From Streptomyces sp. NBC_01262 (GTDB lineage Bacteria > Actinomycetota > Actinomycetes > Streptomycetales > Streptomycetaceae), in contig NZ_CP108462.1 in assembly GCF_036226365.1 (NCBI RefSeq), positions 8,600,001 through 8,664,000 of the forward strand: 64,000 bases of DNA, given 5' to 3'. The notes under the pieces were generated by a model. That model had not been told where the DNA came from and did no database searches. It saw only the letters and a program-made list of their open reading frames with translations. A program made the position numbers and the translations under genes. Position 1 is the first letter of the stretch. The number at the start of each line of letters is the position of its first letter. This document shows positions 41,577 to 51,401 of this stretch, piece by piece.

Positions 41577-42338
41577 CTAGACGATCGCCGCGGTGCGCCG
41601 CCACAGCTCCATGATCGATGCGTCGCCGGATATCTCCAGCCCTTCGTACGGACCCCGGTTCCACAGCGCGAGATACAGCTCCGCCGCAGTCCCGCGCACG
41701 GCACAGTCCGCATCACCCGCGCCGCTACCGCTACCGCGCTCCGTGCGCAGTGGGTCGGCCGACAGATGCACCAGCCACTCGCCCTGCTCGGTCGGCACGT
41801 CCACCGCCCGCACCCGCAGGGTCCGGGGCCGGTCGGTGCGCACCTGGCTCTTGGTCCGTACATGGAAGCCTGCCAGCAGCTCGTCCACGCCGTCGGCCGC
41901 GAAATCGGCGGCGATGGGGGAGGGGTTCACGCCGAGCGCCGCCTCCGCGTCCACCCGGTGCACCGTGGTCTCGTGCGCCTGCCGCCGCGCCCAGAACTCC
42001 AGCGCGGACGGCGCCGGAAAGAAGAACCAGCAGTCCAGATCCGCCGGAGCCGCCGCCAGCGAGTCCACCAGGTGCTGGTGCCCCTCGCGGAACCAGGGCA
42101 GCAACTCCTCGTCCCCGGGGGCGTCCCCGGCCGGCGGCACGGGGGTCGTCAGCCGCTCCGCCACGAAACCGGCCGCCCAGCGGTGGACGATGCCCTGGTG
42201 CCGTACGAGATCGCTAACCCGCCAGTCCGGGCACGTCGGCACCACGGCCGCGATGCCCGCCTTTTCGGCAACGGCGGCCATCAGCGCGCCTTCCCGGCGC
42301 AGCACCTCGATGAACTCAGCGGCTCCCATGGCTTCCAT
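41577..42338 (-). CDS. Maleylpyruvate isomerase family (mycothiol-dependent, DinB-like) protein
   Basis: 253 aa (a start three codons later is possible). The N-terminal DinB-like four-helix domain has CPDWRVSDLVRHQGIVHRW and a second His cluster in RRQAHETTVHRVDAEAALG, which together supply the divalent metal site. A small C-terminal MDMPI_C domain follows (GTAAELYLALWNRG). Characterised members use mycothiol to isomerise maleylpyruvate, but most actinomycete paralogues have unknown substrates. It is the first gene of a two-gene unit with DUF4442. Confidence 0.88.
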   Translation of the reverse strand: MEAMGAAEFIEVLRREGALMAAVAEKAGIAAVVPTCPDWRVSDLVRHQGIVHRWAAGFVAERLTTPVPPAGDAPGDEELLPWFREGHQHLVDSLAAAPADLDCWFFFPAPSALEFWARRQAHETTVHRVDAEAALGVNPSPIAADFAADGVDELLAGFHVRTKSQVRTDRPRTLRVRAVDVPTEQGEWLVHLSADPLRTERGSGSGAGDADCAVRGTAAELYLALWNRGPYEGLEISGDASIMELWRRTAAIV

Positions 42339-42353
42339 GCCACGATTGTGGCA

Positions 42354-42746
42354 TCAGGGTCTGACAACACCCCGATTCTGCTCCTGCTCCCGCCGCCGCT
42401 CCCGCTGCCGTTGCCGGTAGCGCGAGAAGAGCCCCAGCAGTACGGCGTTGATCAGCGCGGAGATCAGCATCGCCCCCACGGCGAGCACATACCCGTCCCA
42501 GCCGTACGTCGCCTCGACGGTGTTGATCCCGCTGACCGAGTCCAGCACCGCCCACAGCACCGGCGTCCACGGCAGGGTGAGCAGCAGCAGCCAGACGCCC
42601 GACAGCAGAGCGGCCTGGTGGGTGATGAAGGCCGTGTCGACGGCGAGCAGCACCAGTGCCGCCGCCACCAGGCACAGGTAGATGCGCGGGGCGCGCTCGC
42701 TGTGGACGGAGCGGGCGGCGTCGGAGAGCCAGTGCGGTACGCGCAT
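42354..42746 (-). CDS. SCO4225-like four-helix membrane protein
   Basis: 130 aa from the ATG at 42746, directly behind GGAGGAGAC. Three to four hydrophobic helices are visible (IYLCLVAAALVLLAVDTAFI, GVWLLLLTLPWTPVLWAVLD, AVGAMLISALINAVLLGLF), then a very basic tail (RYRQRQRERRREQEQ). It resembles the small Streptomyces family named after SCO4225; function unknown. It is on the same strand as the downstream mycothiol-type gene, 15 nt away. Confidence 0.7.
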   Translation of the reverse strand: MRVPHWLSDAARSVHSERAPRIYLCLVAAALVLLAVDTAFITHQAALLSGVWLLLLTLPWTPVLWAVLDSVSGINTVEATYGWDGYVLAVGAMLISALINAVLLGLFSRYRQRQRERRREQEQNRGVVRP

Positions 42747-42809
42747 GTCTCCTCCAGGAAGTCCAGGAAGCGGTCTGCGCAGGCCTCGTTCCTCCCCGTA
42801 CTCCTCCCC

Positions 42810-44075
42810 TCAAGTGTCCGCCCCTACGGACATGTTCCGCACGGCGAACGCGATGACCGCCGACAGCGCCGCCAGCACCGCGACCGTCGTCAGCGCCGTC
42901 GGCAGCCCGGCGGCGTCGGCCAGGAAGCCGATGGTGGGCGGGCCGAGCAGGAATCCCGCGTAGCCGAGCGTGGACGCGGTGGCGACTCCCTCCGACCCGC
43001 CCAGAGCCCCGGCGCGGGCGATGGCGACGGGGAAGATGTTGGCCAGGCCGAGCCCGGTCACGCCGAAGCCGATGAGCACCAGCCACACATACGGGGCGAA
43101 CGCGGCGAGCAGCATCCCGCCGCACGCGGTGAGCCCGCCGGCCACCAGCATGCGGGTCTGGCCCAGCCGCTCCAGCAGGGCGGTGCCCGACAGCCGCCCC
43201 ACCGTCATGGCCAGCGCCACCGCCGCGTAACCGGCCGCCGCCGTCCCCGGACCGCCGCCGAGGTCCAGCTCGATGTGCAGCGGACCCCACTCGGCCAGCG
43301 CCCCTTCGCCGTACGCCGTGCACAGCCCGATCAGCCCGAAGACACCGACCAGCAGCCCGGCGCTCCGCCCGAACGGCGCCCGGGCCCGCGCACTGATAGC
43401 GGCGCCCGCCGTGTGCGGCAGCTCGTACGCCATCAGCACGCGCCCGGCGAAGAAAGTGCCGGCCAGGCCCAGCGGGACGAGGAGCAGGAGGTGCCGGGTC
43501 GGGGTCAGATGCGCGGCCAGGACGCCGCCGAGCCCGGCGCCTATCAGCCCGCCGAGGCTGTACGCGGCGTGGAAGCTCGGCATGACCGGGCGGCGCAGAG
43601 CGGCGACGATGTCCACGGCGACGCTGTTCATCGCCACGTTCATGCCGCCGTACGCGATGCCGACGATGATCAGGACCAGCCCGAGGGTGAGCGCCGACGG
43701 GGTGAGCGGGGGCAGGGCGACGCTGAGCGACAGCAGGACGGCGGTGCCGATGGTGACCTCGCGGCTGCCGAAGATCCGGCAGAGCCGTCCGGTCACCAGC
43801 ATCGTGGCGACGGCGCCCGCCGACACGCCGAGCAGAGCCAGCCCGAGCGCGCTCGCGGACGCGCCGACCTGGTGCTTGATGGCGGGGATGCGCACCACCC
43901 AGCCCGCGAAGACGAAGCCGTCGAGGGCGAAGAAGACCGTCAGCGCGGCTCTGAGCCGTCTGAGCGATAGAAGCGGCCGGTCGGTCGGGGGACGGAGCTG
44001 CCGACGGTCCTGTCGGCGCGCTTGTCGGCGGGACGGTCCGGCAAATGCCGTCCATATTTTGTTTAGGGTCGGCAC
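42810..44075 (-). CDS. MFS transporter, partner of the ROK regulator
   Basis: About 421 aa if it starts at GTG 44075; an ATG at 44111 is possible but would overlap the ROK gene, and no ribosome site marks either. Twelve membrane helices begin at ALTVFFALDGFVFAGWVVRI; the loop after helix 2 is LVTGRLCRIFGSREV. A 35- to 40-residue basic N-terminal extension (SRRQARRQDRRQ) is unusual and hints that the start is wrongly placed. It resembles the FucP/YbjJ-like transporters often paired with ROK regulators; the substrate may be a sugar or sugar-like compound. Confidence 0.82.
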   Translation of the reverse strand: MPTLNKIWTAFAGPSRRQARRQDRRQLRPPTDRPLLSLRRLRAALTVFFALDGFVFAGWVVRIPAIKHQVGASASALGLALLGVSAGAVATMLVTGRLCRIFGSREVTIGTAVLLSLSVALPPLTPSALTLGLVLIIVGIAYGGMNVAMNSVAVDIVAALRRPVMPSFHAAYSLGGLIGAGLGGVLAAHLTPTRHLLLLVPLGLAGTFFAGRVLMAYELPHTAGAAISARARAPFGRSAGLLVGVFGLIGLCTAYGEGALAEWGPLHIELDLGGGPGTAAAGYAAVALAMTVGRLSGTALLERLGQTRMLVAGGLTACGGMLLAAFAPYVWLVLIGFGVTGLGLANIFPVAIARAGALGGSEGVATASTLGYAGFLLGPPTIGFLADAAGLPTALTTVAVLAALSAVIAFAVRNMSVGADT

Positions 44076-44080
44076 AAAGT

Positions 44081-44086
44081 CAGAAT
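44081..44086 (+). promoter_or_regulatory. -10 box (CAGAAT) of a probable leaderless promoter for the ROK regulator
   Basis: CAGAAT ends 6 nt before the GTG at 44093, with TTGTTT at 44059-44064 as a possible -35. The AT-rich run around 44053-44064 is conspicuous in this GC-rich DNA and is a likely ROK binding site. The AGGAGG next to the start is too close to act as a ribosome site. Confidence 0.4.
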
Positions 44087-44092
44087 AGGAGG

Positions 44093-45316
44093 GTGACCCA
44101 GACTCGGACAAGGTTGGAGAGGGGCCGCGGCGCTCTCGGCCCCGCGCTCGCCCTCGTGCACACCGGGCGTGCGCCCACGCGCGCCGTCCTGACCGCCGAA
44201 CTCGGCGTGACCCGCGCGACGGCGGGCGCGGTCGCCGCCGAACTGGAGGCGCTCCGGCTGATCCGGGTCGACACCCGGCCCAGCGGCCCGGGCGGCTCCC
44301 AGGGCCGCCCCTCGCACCGCCTCGCGGTCGATCCCGAAGGCCCCGTCGTGCTCGCCGTCCAGGTGCACGCCGACGGCTTCCGGGCCGGCCTCGTCGGGCT
44401 CGGCGGGCAGGTCGTGGTCACCGCGCCCGGCAGCATGACCGTGCCCGCCGACCCCGCCCACGTCCTCGGCGCCGTCGTCGAGGCCGGAGCCGGGCTGCTG
44501 CGCGACACCGGGCGGGTATGCGTCGGAGTGGGCCTGGCCGTGCCGTCCGCCGTCGCCCAGCCCGAGGGCACCGCCCTCAACCCGCTGCACCTCGCCTGGC
44601 CGGCCGGCGCGCCGGTGCTGCAGATACTCACCGAACAGGTCGCCCTGGCCGGCATCACCGGCCCCACCGGGACGCCCGTCGCCTGCTTCGTCGGCAACGA
44701 CATCAACCTCGGCGCGCTGGCCGAACACCGGCACGGCGCGGGCCACGGCGCCCAGCACCTCCTCGTCGTCGCCACCGGCCACCGCGGCGTCGGCGGCGCG
44801 CTCGTCCTCGACGGCCGCCTCCACACCGGCAGCTCCGGACTCGCCCTGGAGGTCGGCCACTTCACCGTCAACCCCCAGGGCCGCCCCTGCCACTGCGGCC
44901 TGCGCGGCTGCCTCGACGTCGAGGTCGACCCCCTCGCCCTCCTCGAAGAGGCCGGCCGCACCCCCGGCCCCGAGGGCTCCCTCCTCGAACAGGCCACCGC
45001 CCTGCTCCGCGAGGAGTACGCCGACCCCGCCGTACGCGCCGCCGCCCACGCCCTCATCGACCGCCTCGGCCTCGGCCTCGCGGGCCTGGTCAACGTCCTC
45101 AACCCCGACCGCATCCTCCTCGGCGGCCTCCACCGCGACCTCCTGGACGCCGACCCCGAACGCCTGCGCGCTGTCGTCGCCGACCGCAGCCTGTGGGGGC
45201 GCAGCGGCAGCGTCCCGCTGCTGGGCTGCGCCCTGAACCACAACAGCCTCGTCGGCGCCGCCGAACTGGCCTGGCAGCCGGTCCTCGACGACCCGCTCGG
45301 AGTGCTCGTCGGCTAG
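44093..45316 (+). CDS. ROK family transcriptional regulator
   Basis: 407 aa from GTG 44093. An N-terminal winged helix-turn-helix (TGRAPTRAVLTAELGVTRAT, AGAVAAELEALRLIRVDTRP) precedes the ROK sugar-kinase-like domain, with ROK zinc motif CHCGLRGCLDVEVDP and GHFTVNPQGR. The first phosphate loop (VVLAVQVHADGFRAGLVGL) lacks the DxGGT motif, so it should bind a sugar effector rather than phosphorylate it. It is divergent from an MFS transporter that it probably controls. Confidence 0.92.
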   Translation: MTQTRTRLERGRGALGPALALVHTGRAPTRAVLTAELGVTRATAGAVAAELEALRLIRVDTRPSGPGGSQGRPSHRLAVDPEGPVVLAVQVHADGFRAGLVGLGGQVVVTAPGSMTVPADPAHVLGAVVEAGAGLLRDTGRVCVGVGLAVPSAVAQPEGTALNPLHLAWPAGAPVLQILTEQVALAGITGPTGTPVACFVGNDINLGALAEHRHGAGHGAQHLLVVATGHRGVGGALVLDGRLHTGSSGLALEVGHFTVNPQGRPCHCGLRGCLDVEVDPLALLEEAGRTPGPEGSLLEQATALLREEYADPAVRAAAHALIDRLGLGLAGLVNVLNPDRILLGGLHRDLLDADPERLRAVVADRSLWGRSGSVPLLGCALNHNSLVGAAELAWQPVLDDPLGVLVG

Positions 45317-45333
45317 GGCCGGACAGGCCCTAG
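45313..45333. terminator. Bidirectional terminator-like hairpin (CTAGGG family)
   Basis: CTAGGGCC (45313-45320), loop GGACA, GGCCCTAG (45326-45333). The left arm contains the ROK gene's TAG stop; the convergent DUF2797 gene ends 8 nt beyond. It has the same arms and GGACAG core as 3001-3018 and 7045-7086. Confidence 0.65.
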
Positions 45334-45340
45334 AGCCCCT

Positions 45341-46234
45341 TCAGAACAACGGCTCCGTTCTGTCGGGCCGCCTCGGCGCCGGGGGCCTGGTCGTCGGCGC
45401 CGCCGGCTGACCGGCCACGGGCCGCGTCAGGGCCCAGCCCGAGGCCAGATGCGCGTCGAGCAGCACGGTGCCGTCGGCCGTGTCCACGTACAGATCGCCG
45501 CCCGCCGCCGCGAGCAGCACACCGGCGACCGCCGTCCCCGGGGCCAGCTCCGTCACCAGCAGCGCGGGCCTGGGCGGATCCGGCTCCAGCCCGAACAGCG
45601 CGGCGTGGTCGACGACTTCGTACGGCAGCGGCCCCAGCGTGTCCCGCCAGTCGGCTACGCCGGCCGCCGCCTCGTACACCGCGCGCAACTGCGCCGCCCG
45701 CTCCCCGGCGGGCGGCAGAGCCGCGCGGGCCCCGCGCTTCGCCACTGCCGATACGCGGTCCGGGATGCCCAGCGCCGCGCCCAGCACGGACTCGGCGCGC
45801 CGGGCGGCCATCAGCGGGCCCCGGCCGAGGAACGTGAAGCAGACCGCGGCCTGTTCGAGCAGGCGCGTGCTGCCGCGCTCGGCCCTGGTGATGCCGACCT
45901 TGCACACGCCGGGGCCGAAGTAGGCGAGATAGACCGAGTACGGGCGCGGATCGTCCAGCGCGGTGTCGGCGGCCACCGACTGCGAACGGTCCAGCGCGGC
46001 ACACGCCTCGCACTGGTCCCGCCGTATCCGCCCCGCCAGCGCGGCCCCCTGCGGGCAGCTCGTCCACCGCCCCGCCCGCCACACCCCCACACACCGCCGC
46101 ACCTCCCCCTCCGGCACCGCCAGCTCCACCCGCCCGCCCAGCCGCAGCGGGCTGTGCCGCGCGCCCTGGTGGGGGTGCTGCCAGGTCCAGGCGGGTTCGC
46201 CGTCGGCCCACCGAAGCCCCGTGCATCGCCACAT
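45341..46234 (-). CDS. DUF2797 family protein
   Basis: 297 aa from the ATG at 46234. It has a Cys cluster (CVGVWRAGRW ... SCPQG ... QCEACAALDRSQSV) that looks like a small zinc ribbon, then the DUF2797 core YSVYLAYFGPGVCKVGITRA with its GIY-YIG-like strand pattern (VYLAYF ... KVGIT), and a C-terminal beta region. The resemblance of the core to GIY-YIG nucleases is my inference; activity is unknown. A -10 box (TAGCCT, 46242-46247 on the minus strand) lies 7 nt before the ATG, suggesting a leaderless transcript. Confidence 0.87.
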   Translation of the reverse strand: MWRCTGLRWADGEPAWTWQHPHQGARHSPLRLGGRVELAVPEGEVRRCVGVWRAGRWTSCPQGAALAGRIRRDQCEACAALDRSQSVAADTALDDPRPYSVYLAYFGPGVCKVGITRAERGSTRLLEQAAVCFTFLGRGPLMAARRAESVLGAALGIPDRVSAVAKRGARAALPPAGERAAQLRAVYEAAAGVADWRDTLGPLPYEVVDHAALFGLEPDPPRPALLVTELAPGTAVAGVLLAAAGGDLYVDTADGTVLLDAHLASGWALTRPVAGQPAAPTTRPPAPRRPDRTEPLF

Positions 46235-46281
46235 GATCACAAGGCTAGGGCCAGCCACTGACAGGGCCCCCTTTTTTTGAG

Positions 46282-46404
46282 AGGCGAGTTCGCCTCCGCT
46301 GCGCTCAGCCGCTGTCGACGGTCGACGTGCTCGGTCGCTCGTTCCTCGCTCCCTGCGCGCGTCTCCCTTTCGACAGCGGCCGCTCCGCTTCGGCTCACTC
46401 GCCT
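46282..46404. repeat. Nested inverted repeats in the 46235-46557 intergenic region
   Basis: AGGCGAGT (46282-46289) pairs with ACTCGCCT (46397-46404), and CCGCTGTCGA (46309-46318) with TCGACAGCGG (46370-46379), giving a two-stem cruciform-like structure of about 123 bp preceded by a 7-T run. It contains no convincing ORF. The rest of this 323-nt gap is featureless apart from presumed promoter DNA for the operon at 46558. Confidence 0.5.
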
Positions 46405-46557
46405 ACGTCGGCCGCAGATCCCGGGCGGGCGTCGGCCGTGTCTACTCCCCACGAGGTACGCGCACTGCCGCTTGCCGTACGACGACTTGGGCCGCTGTGA
46501 GGACGACGCTCGGTGATGTCGGAAACCGCACATCACCACACCGAGGAGTGAACCCTC

Positions 46558-46853
46558 ATGGACGTCATCGCAGCGACCACCACACTCGCCGACCACTGGA
46601 ACGGCCCCGGCCCCTGGATCCTGTTCTTCCCGCTCGTGTGGGCCGCCGTGATCGTCGGCGTCGGCTTCGTCCTGCGCCGCACCGTCTGGCGCGGCCGGGG
46701 CCCGTGGCAGCACCGGGCCGCGATCGGGGAGCACTCGCCGATCGCGGTGCTGGGCCGCCGCTTCGCGGCGGGGGAGATCGACGAGGACGAGTACTGGCGC
46801 AGGCTCTCGGTCCTGGACGAGCAGTTCGGACGGTACGCGAAGGGTGAGACCCG

Positions 46854-46857
<4 letters not shown>
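46558..46857 (+). CDS. SHOCT-domain small membrane protein
   Basis: 99 aa. One membrane helix (WILFFPLVWAAVIVGVGFVL, about 20-39) is followed by a C-terminal SHOCT motif (AVLGRRFAAGEIDEDEYWRR), a short helix pair found on many small membrane proteins. The start is the ATG at 46558 behind GAGGAGTG. Its stop overlaps the ABC ATPase gene's start by 4 nt, so it is the first member of a three-gene unit and may be an accessory subunit of the exporter (inference). Confidence 0.85.
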
Positions 46858-47647
<790 letters not shown>

Positions 47648-47651
<4 letters not shown>

Positions 47652-50218
47652 GTGCGACCACCACATCCCTTCGCCTCAGCTTGTCCTCGCTGCGCGCGCA
47701 CAAGCGGCGTTTCGCCGGGACCTTTCTCGCCGTGTTCCTCGGGGTGTCGTTCCTGGCCGGGACGATGGTCATGGGCGACACCCTGCGGGCCAGCTTCGAC
47801 ACGCTGTTCACAAACGCCTACAGCGGCACCGACGTGGTCATCCGCAGCGCCGACGTCGTCACCGTCTCCGGGCAGGGCCAGGGCACCCGCGAGCCCGTCC
47901 CCACGGCGCTCGTGGCCAAGGTCCGGGCGGTCCCGGGGGTCGCCGCCGCCGCACCGAGCATCCAGGGCGCGGGCCAGCTCATAGGCGGCGACGGCAAGCC
48001 GGTGGGCGGCCAGGGCCCGCCGACCCTCGCCGGGAACTGGATCGCCGACGCGAAGCTCAATCCGTACGCCCTCGCGGAAGGCCACGCCCCGCAGTCACGC
48101 GGCCAGGCGGTCATCAACCGGGGTGCCGCCGAGAAAGGCGGCCTGCGCATCGGCGACAAAACCGTCCTGCGCACGCCGGATCCGCTGCGGGTCACGATCG
48201 TCGGCATCGCGACCTTCGGCGGCGAGGACGGCATGGGCCAGACCACCTTCACGGGTCTGACCAGCGCCGACGCCGAGCGCTATCTCACGCCGAAGCCGGG
48301 GGAGGCGTCCACCGTCCTCGTGCGCGCCGGGCCGGGCACCGGCCAGGGGCAGCTCGCGGACACGATCGAGCGAGCCGGAATCCTCCCCCAGGGAGTCGAG
48401 GCGATCACCGGACAGCAGGCCACCGACGAGAACCTGGACATGGTGTCCGGCCGCTTCCTGGATCTGTTCACCACCCTGCTCACGGTCTTCGCCGGAATCG
48501 CCCTGCTGGTGGCGACCTTCAGCATCCACAACACCTTCGCCATCGTCGTTGCCCAGCGCACCCGCGAGAACGCCCTGATCAGGGCGCTGGGCGCGTCCCG
48601 TCGCCAGGTTCTCGGCGGCACCCTCGCGGAGGCGTTCGCCGTCGGCCTGATCGCCTCGGCCGCCGGGCTGCTCGGCGGCGTCGGCATCGCCGCCGGCCTC
48701 CAGGCGCTCTTCCCGGCCGTCGGCTTCCCCTTCCCCGCCGGTGACCTGGTCCTCGGCGCGAACGCCCTCCTCGTGCCGCTCGCCGTCGGCCTCGTGGTGT
48801 GCGTCGGTTCCGCCCTCGTGCCCGCTGTACGCGCCGGGCGCACCGCGCCGCTGTCCGCGCTGCGCGAGACGGCCGTGGACCACTCCGGCGCGTCACGCGC
48901 GCGTGCCGTGTTCGGCGGCGCCATGGCGGCGGCCGGCATCGCGCTCACCGTCCTGGGGGCCGGCGGCAGCCGGAATGTCTGGCTGACGGCGGCGGGCGCC
49001 GGGCTCACCGTCGCCGCGTTCGTCGTGCTCGGCCCGGTGGCGTCCTCGTACGCCGTACGGATCCTGGGCCTGCCGCTGGCCCGGCTGCGCGGTGTCACCG
49101 GGGCGCTGGCCAGGCGCAATGCGCTGCGCAGCCCGAAGCGTACGGCGGCGACCGCCACCGCGCTGATGATCGGGGTCGCGGTCGTGTCCCTCTTCACGGT
49201 CTTCGGGGCCTCGCTCAAGGCGACCATGGACAGGACGGTGTCCCGCTCCTTCGCGGGCGATGTCGCCATCAGCGCACCGGTGCGCGGCGCGGGAGGCACC
49301 GGGCTCAGCCCGAAGCTGGCACCGGCGGTCGCGAAACTGCCCGAGGTGTCGAACGCCGTCGGGCTCGGCCGCGGCGTCGCGAAGGTCGACGGCGCGGGCC
49401 GCCGGCTCACCGTCACCGACCCGGTCGCCCTCTCCAGGGCGCTGGACCTGGGCACCGTCGACGGATCGCTGACCGCGCTCGGCGACGACGGCCTCGCCGT
49501 CTCCCGCACCGAGGCGGACAAGCACGGCTGGCACACCGGCAGCGCCGTGCGCCTGGCCTTCGCCGACGGCGACCGGCAGGCCTTCACCGTACGGGCCGTC
49601 TACGGGCAGGCCGACCTGGCCGGGAGCTATGTCATCACCCGCGCCGCCTGGGCCCCGCACCACGTGCAGGACTCCGACACGCTGGTCGCCGTCACCTTCC
49701 GCGAGGGCGTCGGTCCGGCGGACGGCAAGGCGGCGGTGGAGCGGGTGGCGAAGGCCTACGGCGATCCGGAGGTCCAGACCCGCGACGAGTACGCGAAGTC
49801 CTCGGGGGCAGGCGTCGACATGTTCCTCACCCTCGTCTACGCGCTGCTCGCGCTCGCCGTCCTCATCGCGTTGCTCGGCATCGCCAACACCCTCACCCTC
49901 GCCGTGCACGAGCGCACCCGTGAGCTCGGCCTGCTGCGGGCCGTCGGCCAGACCCGGGCGCAACTGCGGGCGATGGTCCGCTGGGAATCGGTGCTCGTCG
50001 CCGCCTTCGGGACCGTCGGCGGGCTGGGGCTGGGCGGCTTCCTCGGCTGGGCACTGGTCAGGGCGGCCGACAGCGACGGTACGAGTGCCTTCGCGGTGCC
50101 GCCCGGACAACTGGGCGTGGTGCTGCTGGTCGGCCTGGCCGCCGGCGTACTGGCGGGCTGGCGTCCGGCCCGGCGCGCGGCGCGGCTGGACGTGCTGCGG
50201 GCCATCGCCGCGGAGTGA
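47648..50218 (+). CDS. FtsX-like (MacB-type) ABC transporter permease, duplicated
   Basis: 856 aa. An N-terminal helix (RFAGTFLAVFLGVSFLAGTM) and a MacB-type periplasmic domain are followed by an FtsX domain (about 265-390; THNTFAIVV-like FSIHNTFAIVVAQRTRENAL). A second helix pair, a second extracytoplasmic domain and a second FtsX domain near the C-terminus follow (LLGIANTLTLAVHERTREL). This tandem ten-helix layout is usual for actinomycete FtsX permeases that work with a single LolD-like ATPase. It is the last gene of the SHOCT-ABC-FtsX unit. Confidence 0.93.
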
Positions 50219-50256
50219 GTCCGCGATCGACGGCCCGTAGCAGGGCGGATCCAGGG

Positions 50257-50847
50257 TCAGACCAGAGCGATCTCCCGCACCCGTACCGGCTTCTTCGCCG
50301 GCTCGCGGATCGGCTCCCGTACGGGCTTGCGTACCGGCTTCCGTATCGGCTCACGGACCGGTGCGGAGGCCATGGCGTCGGGGGCCTGGCGGATCGCCTC
50401 GCGGACGACGACCGACAGGGGGACGGCCAGTGCCGGGCGCGGGGCGGGGGCCTCGGCGCGCAGCGTGAACCACACCACCTTGCCGCCGTCGGACACCGCC
50501 TCGGTGCCCCAGCTGTCGCTCATCGACACGACCATGGCGAGCCCCCGCCCGCAGGTGGCCAGCGGCTCGAACTCGCGCACCCGCGGCAGGCGTGGGTCGC
50601 TGTCGGTGACGGCGACGGTCAGCCAGCCCGAGGCGAAGGTCAGCTCGACCTGGCACCTCTTGTCCGGCCGGGCGTGCCGGTGGACATTGGCCAGCAGTTC
50701 GGTGATGCCCAGCAGGGTGTTGTCGAGGAGCGGTTCGAGCCGCCAGTAACGCAACTGCGCGGCGACGATCCGGCGTACCTGCTGAATCCGGGACGGCAGT
50801 GCCTCCAGCTCAAGGGCGCACTGTCGGGTGGTGGCTTCGGTGATCAC
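50257..50847 (-). CDS. Anti-sigma-type ATP-binding protein (HATPase_c, RsbW-like) with basic repeat tail
   Basis: 196 aa. Residues 1-130 form an RsbW-like GHKL ATPase domain: TLLGITELLANVHRHARPDK (N-box Glu/Asn), LTVAVTDSDPRLP (G1) and TCGRGLAMVVSMSDSWGTEA. The large Streptomyces set of such proteins includes anti-sigma factors and stand-alone ATPases. Residues 160-196 are an unusual tail of four-residue repeats (PVREPIRKPVRKPVREPIRE), encoded by tandem 12-bp units. The upstream gap (50848-51015) should hold its promoter. Confidence 0.88.
   Translation of the reverse strand: MITEATTRQCALELEALPSRIQQVRRIVAAQLRYWRLEPLLDNTLLGITELLANVHRHARPDKRCQVELTFASGWLTVAVTDSDPRLPRVREFEPLATCGRGLAMVVSMSDSWGTEAVSDGGKVVWFTLRAEAPAPRPALAVPLSVVVREAIRQAPDAMASAPVREPIRKPVRKPVREPIREPAKKPVRVREIALV
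50282..50365. repeat. Seven tandem 12-bp units encoding the basic (E/K)P(I/V)R tail
   Basis: Units such as CGTACCGGCTTC (50282 and 50330), CGGATCGGCTCC, CGTACGGGCTTG and CGTATCGGCTCA lie head to tail in the 3' end of the anti-sigma-type gene. The period is four codons, so copy-number change keeps the frame. Confidence 0.75.
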
Positions 50848-51015
50848 GGCTGCGACTCCCTCCGCGGTGGGAGCGCGTAGGAGCGCGTCCTGCCCGCATG
50901 GAATGGGAACACTGTGCGAGATTGCCTAGAGTGACTGCTGCAGTACTCCGTGATGCGCTACCAGAGTCACCCCGATGGCGGCGATCCGCAACTCACCGGA
51001 TCCGGCCAGATACTC

Positions 51016-51324
51016 TCAGTGCTGCGCGACCCGCTGCCGGGCCCGCTGCAACGTCTCCACGAAACGTGAGGCCGAAGCCGCCCCCTGGCGGCGCAGCGAC
51101 AGCAGATAGCCGGTACCGTTCACGGTCGCCAGCGTGCTCCTGCGCAGTGCGAACGGCGTCCGGATCGCGTGCACTTCCTCCACCGGGGCACTGTCGATCT
51201 CCCGGCCCCGGCTGGTCAGCAGCACCAGCCTGCCGTCGCGGATCAGGACCTGCCCGGCGCGGGTCAGCGAGCTCAGCCGCCGCCCGATCCGCACCCCGCT
51301 CGCACTGAACTCCGGCTCGGCCAT
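51016..51324 (-). CDS. Small unknown protein, possibly PH-like
   Basis: 102 aa; not recognised with certainty. The sequence is beta-rich (GVRIGRRLSSLTRAGQVLIR, DGRLVLLTSRGREIDSAPVE) and ends with a helix (ASRFVETLQRARQRVAQH), a pattern compatible with a small PH-like fold. It has no signal peptide or membrane helix. GGAGGG lies about 5 nt before the ATG. Transcribed away from the cysteine-synthase-like gene. Confidence 0.65.
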   Translation of the reverse strand: MAEPEFSASGVRIGRRLSSLTRAGQVLIRDGRLVLLTSRGREIDSAPVEEVHAIRTPFALRRSTLATVNGTGYLLSLRRQGAASASRFVETLQRARQRVAQH

Positions 51325-51388
51325 GGGTCCGCCCTCCTACGTCTGCGATCAGTCTGCCCTCTCGGCGGGTGCTTCCACCAGCCTTGCC

Positions 51389-51394
51389 TATGAT
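51389..51394 (+). promoter_or_regulatory. -10 box of a probable leaderless promoter
   Basis: TATGAT, near-consensus, ends 7 nt before the ATG at 51402, with no ribosome site between. Confidence 0.55.
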
Positions 51395-51401
51395 CGGGGC
51401 C

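Noticed and set aside
29666..45316. Treating the two ROK proteins as one functional type
   Set aside because: The protein at 29666 keeps the DIGGTK phosphate loop and lacks a helix-turn-helix (kinase). The one at 44093 has a helix-turn-helix and no DxGGT (regulator).
45330..46232. A 300-codon minus-strand frame overlapping the DUF2797 gene
   Set aside because: Low-complexity Arg/Gly/Ala product; the overlapping frame ending at 45341 shows the DUF2797 core and Cys cluster.
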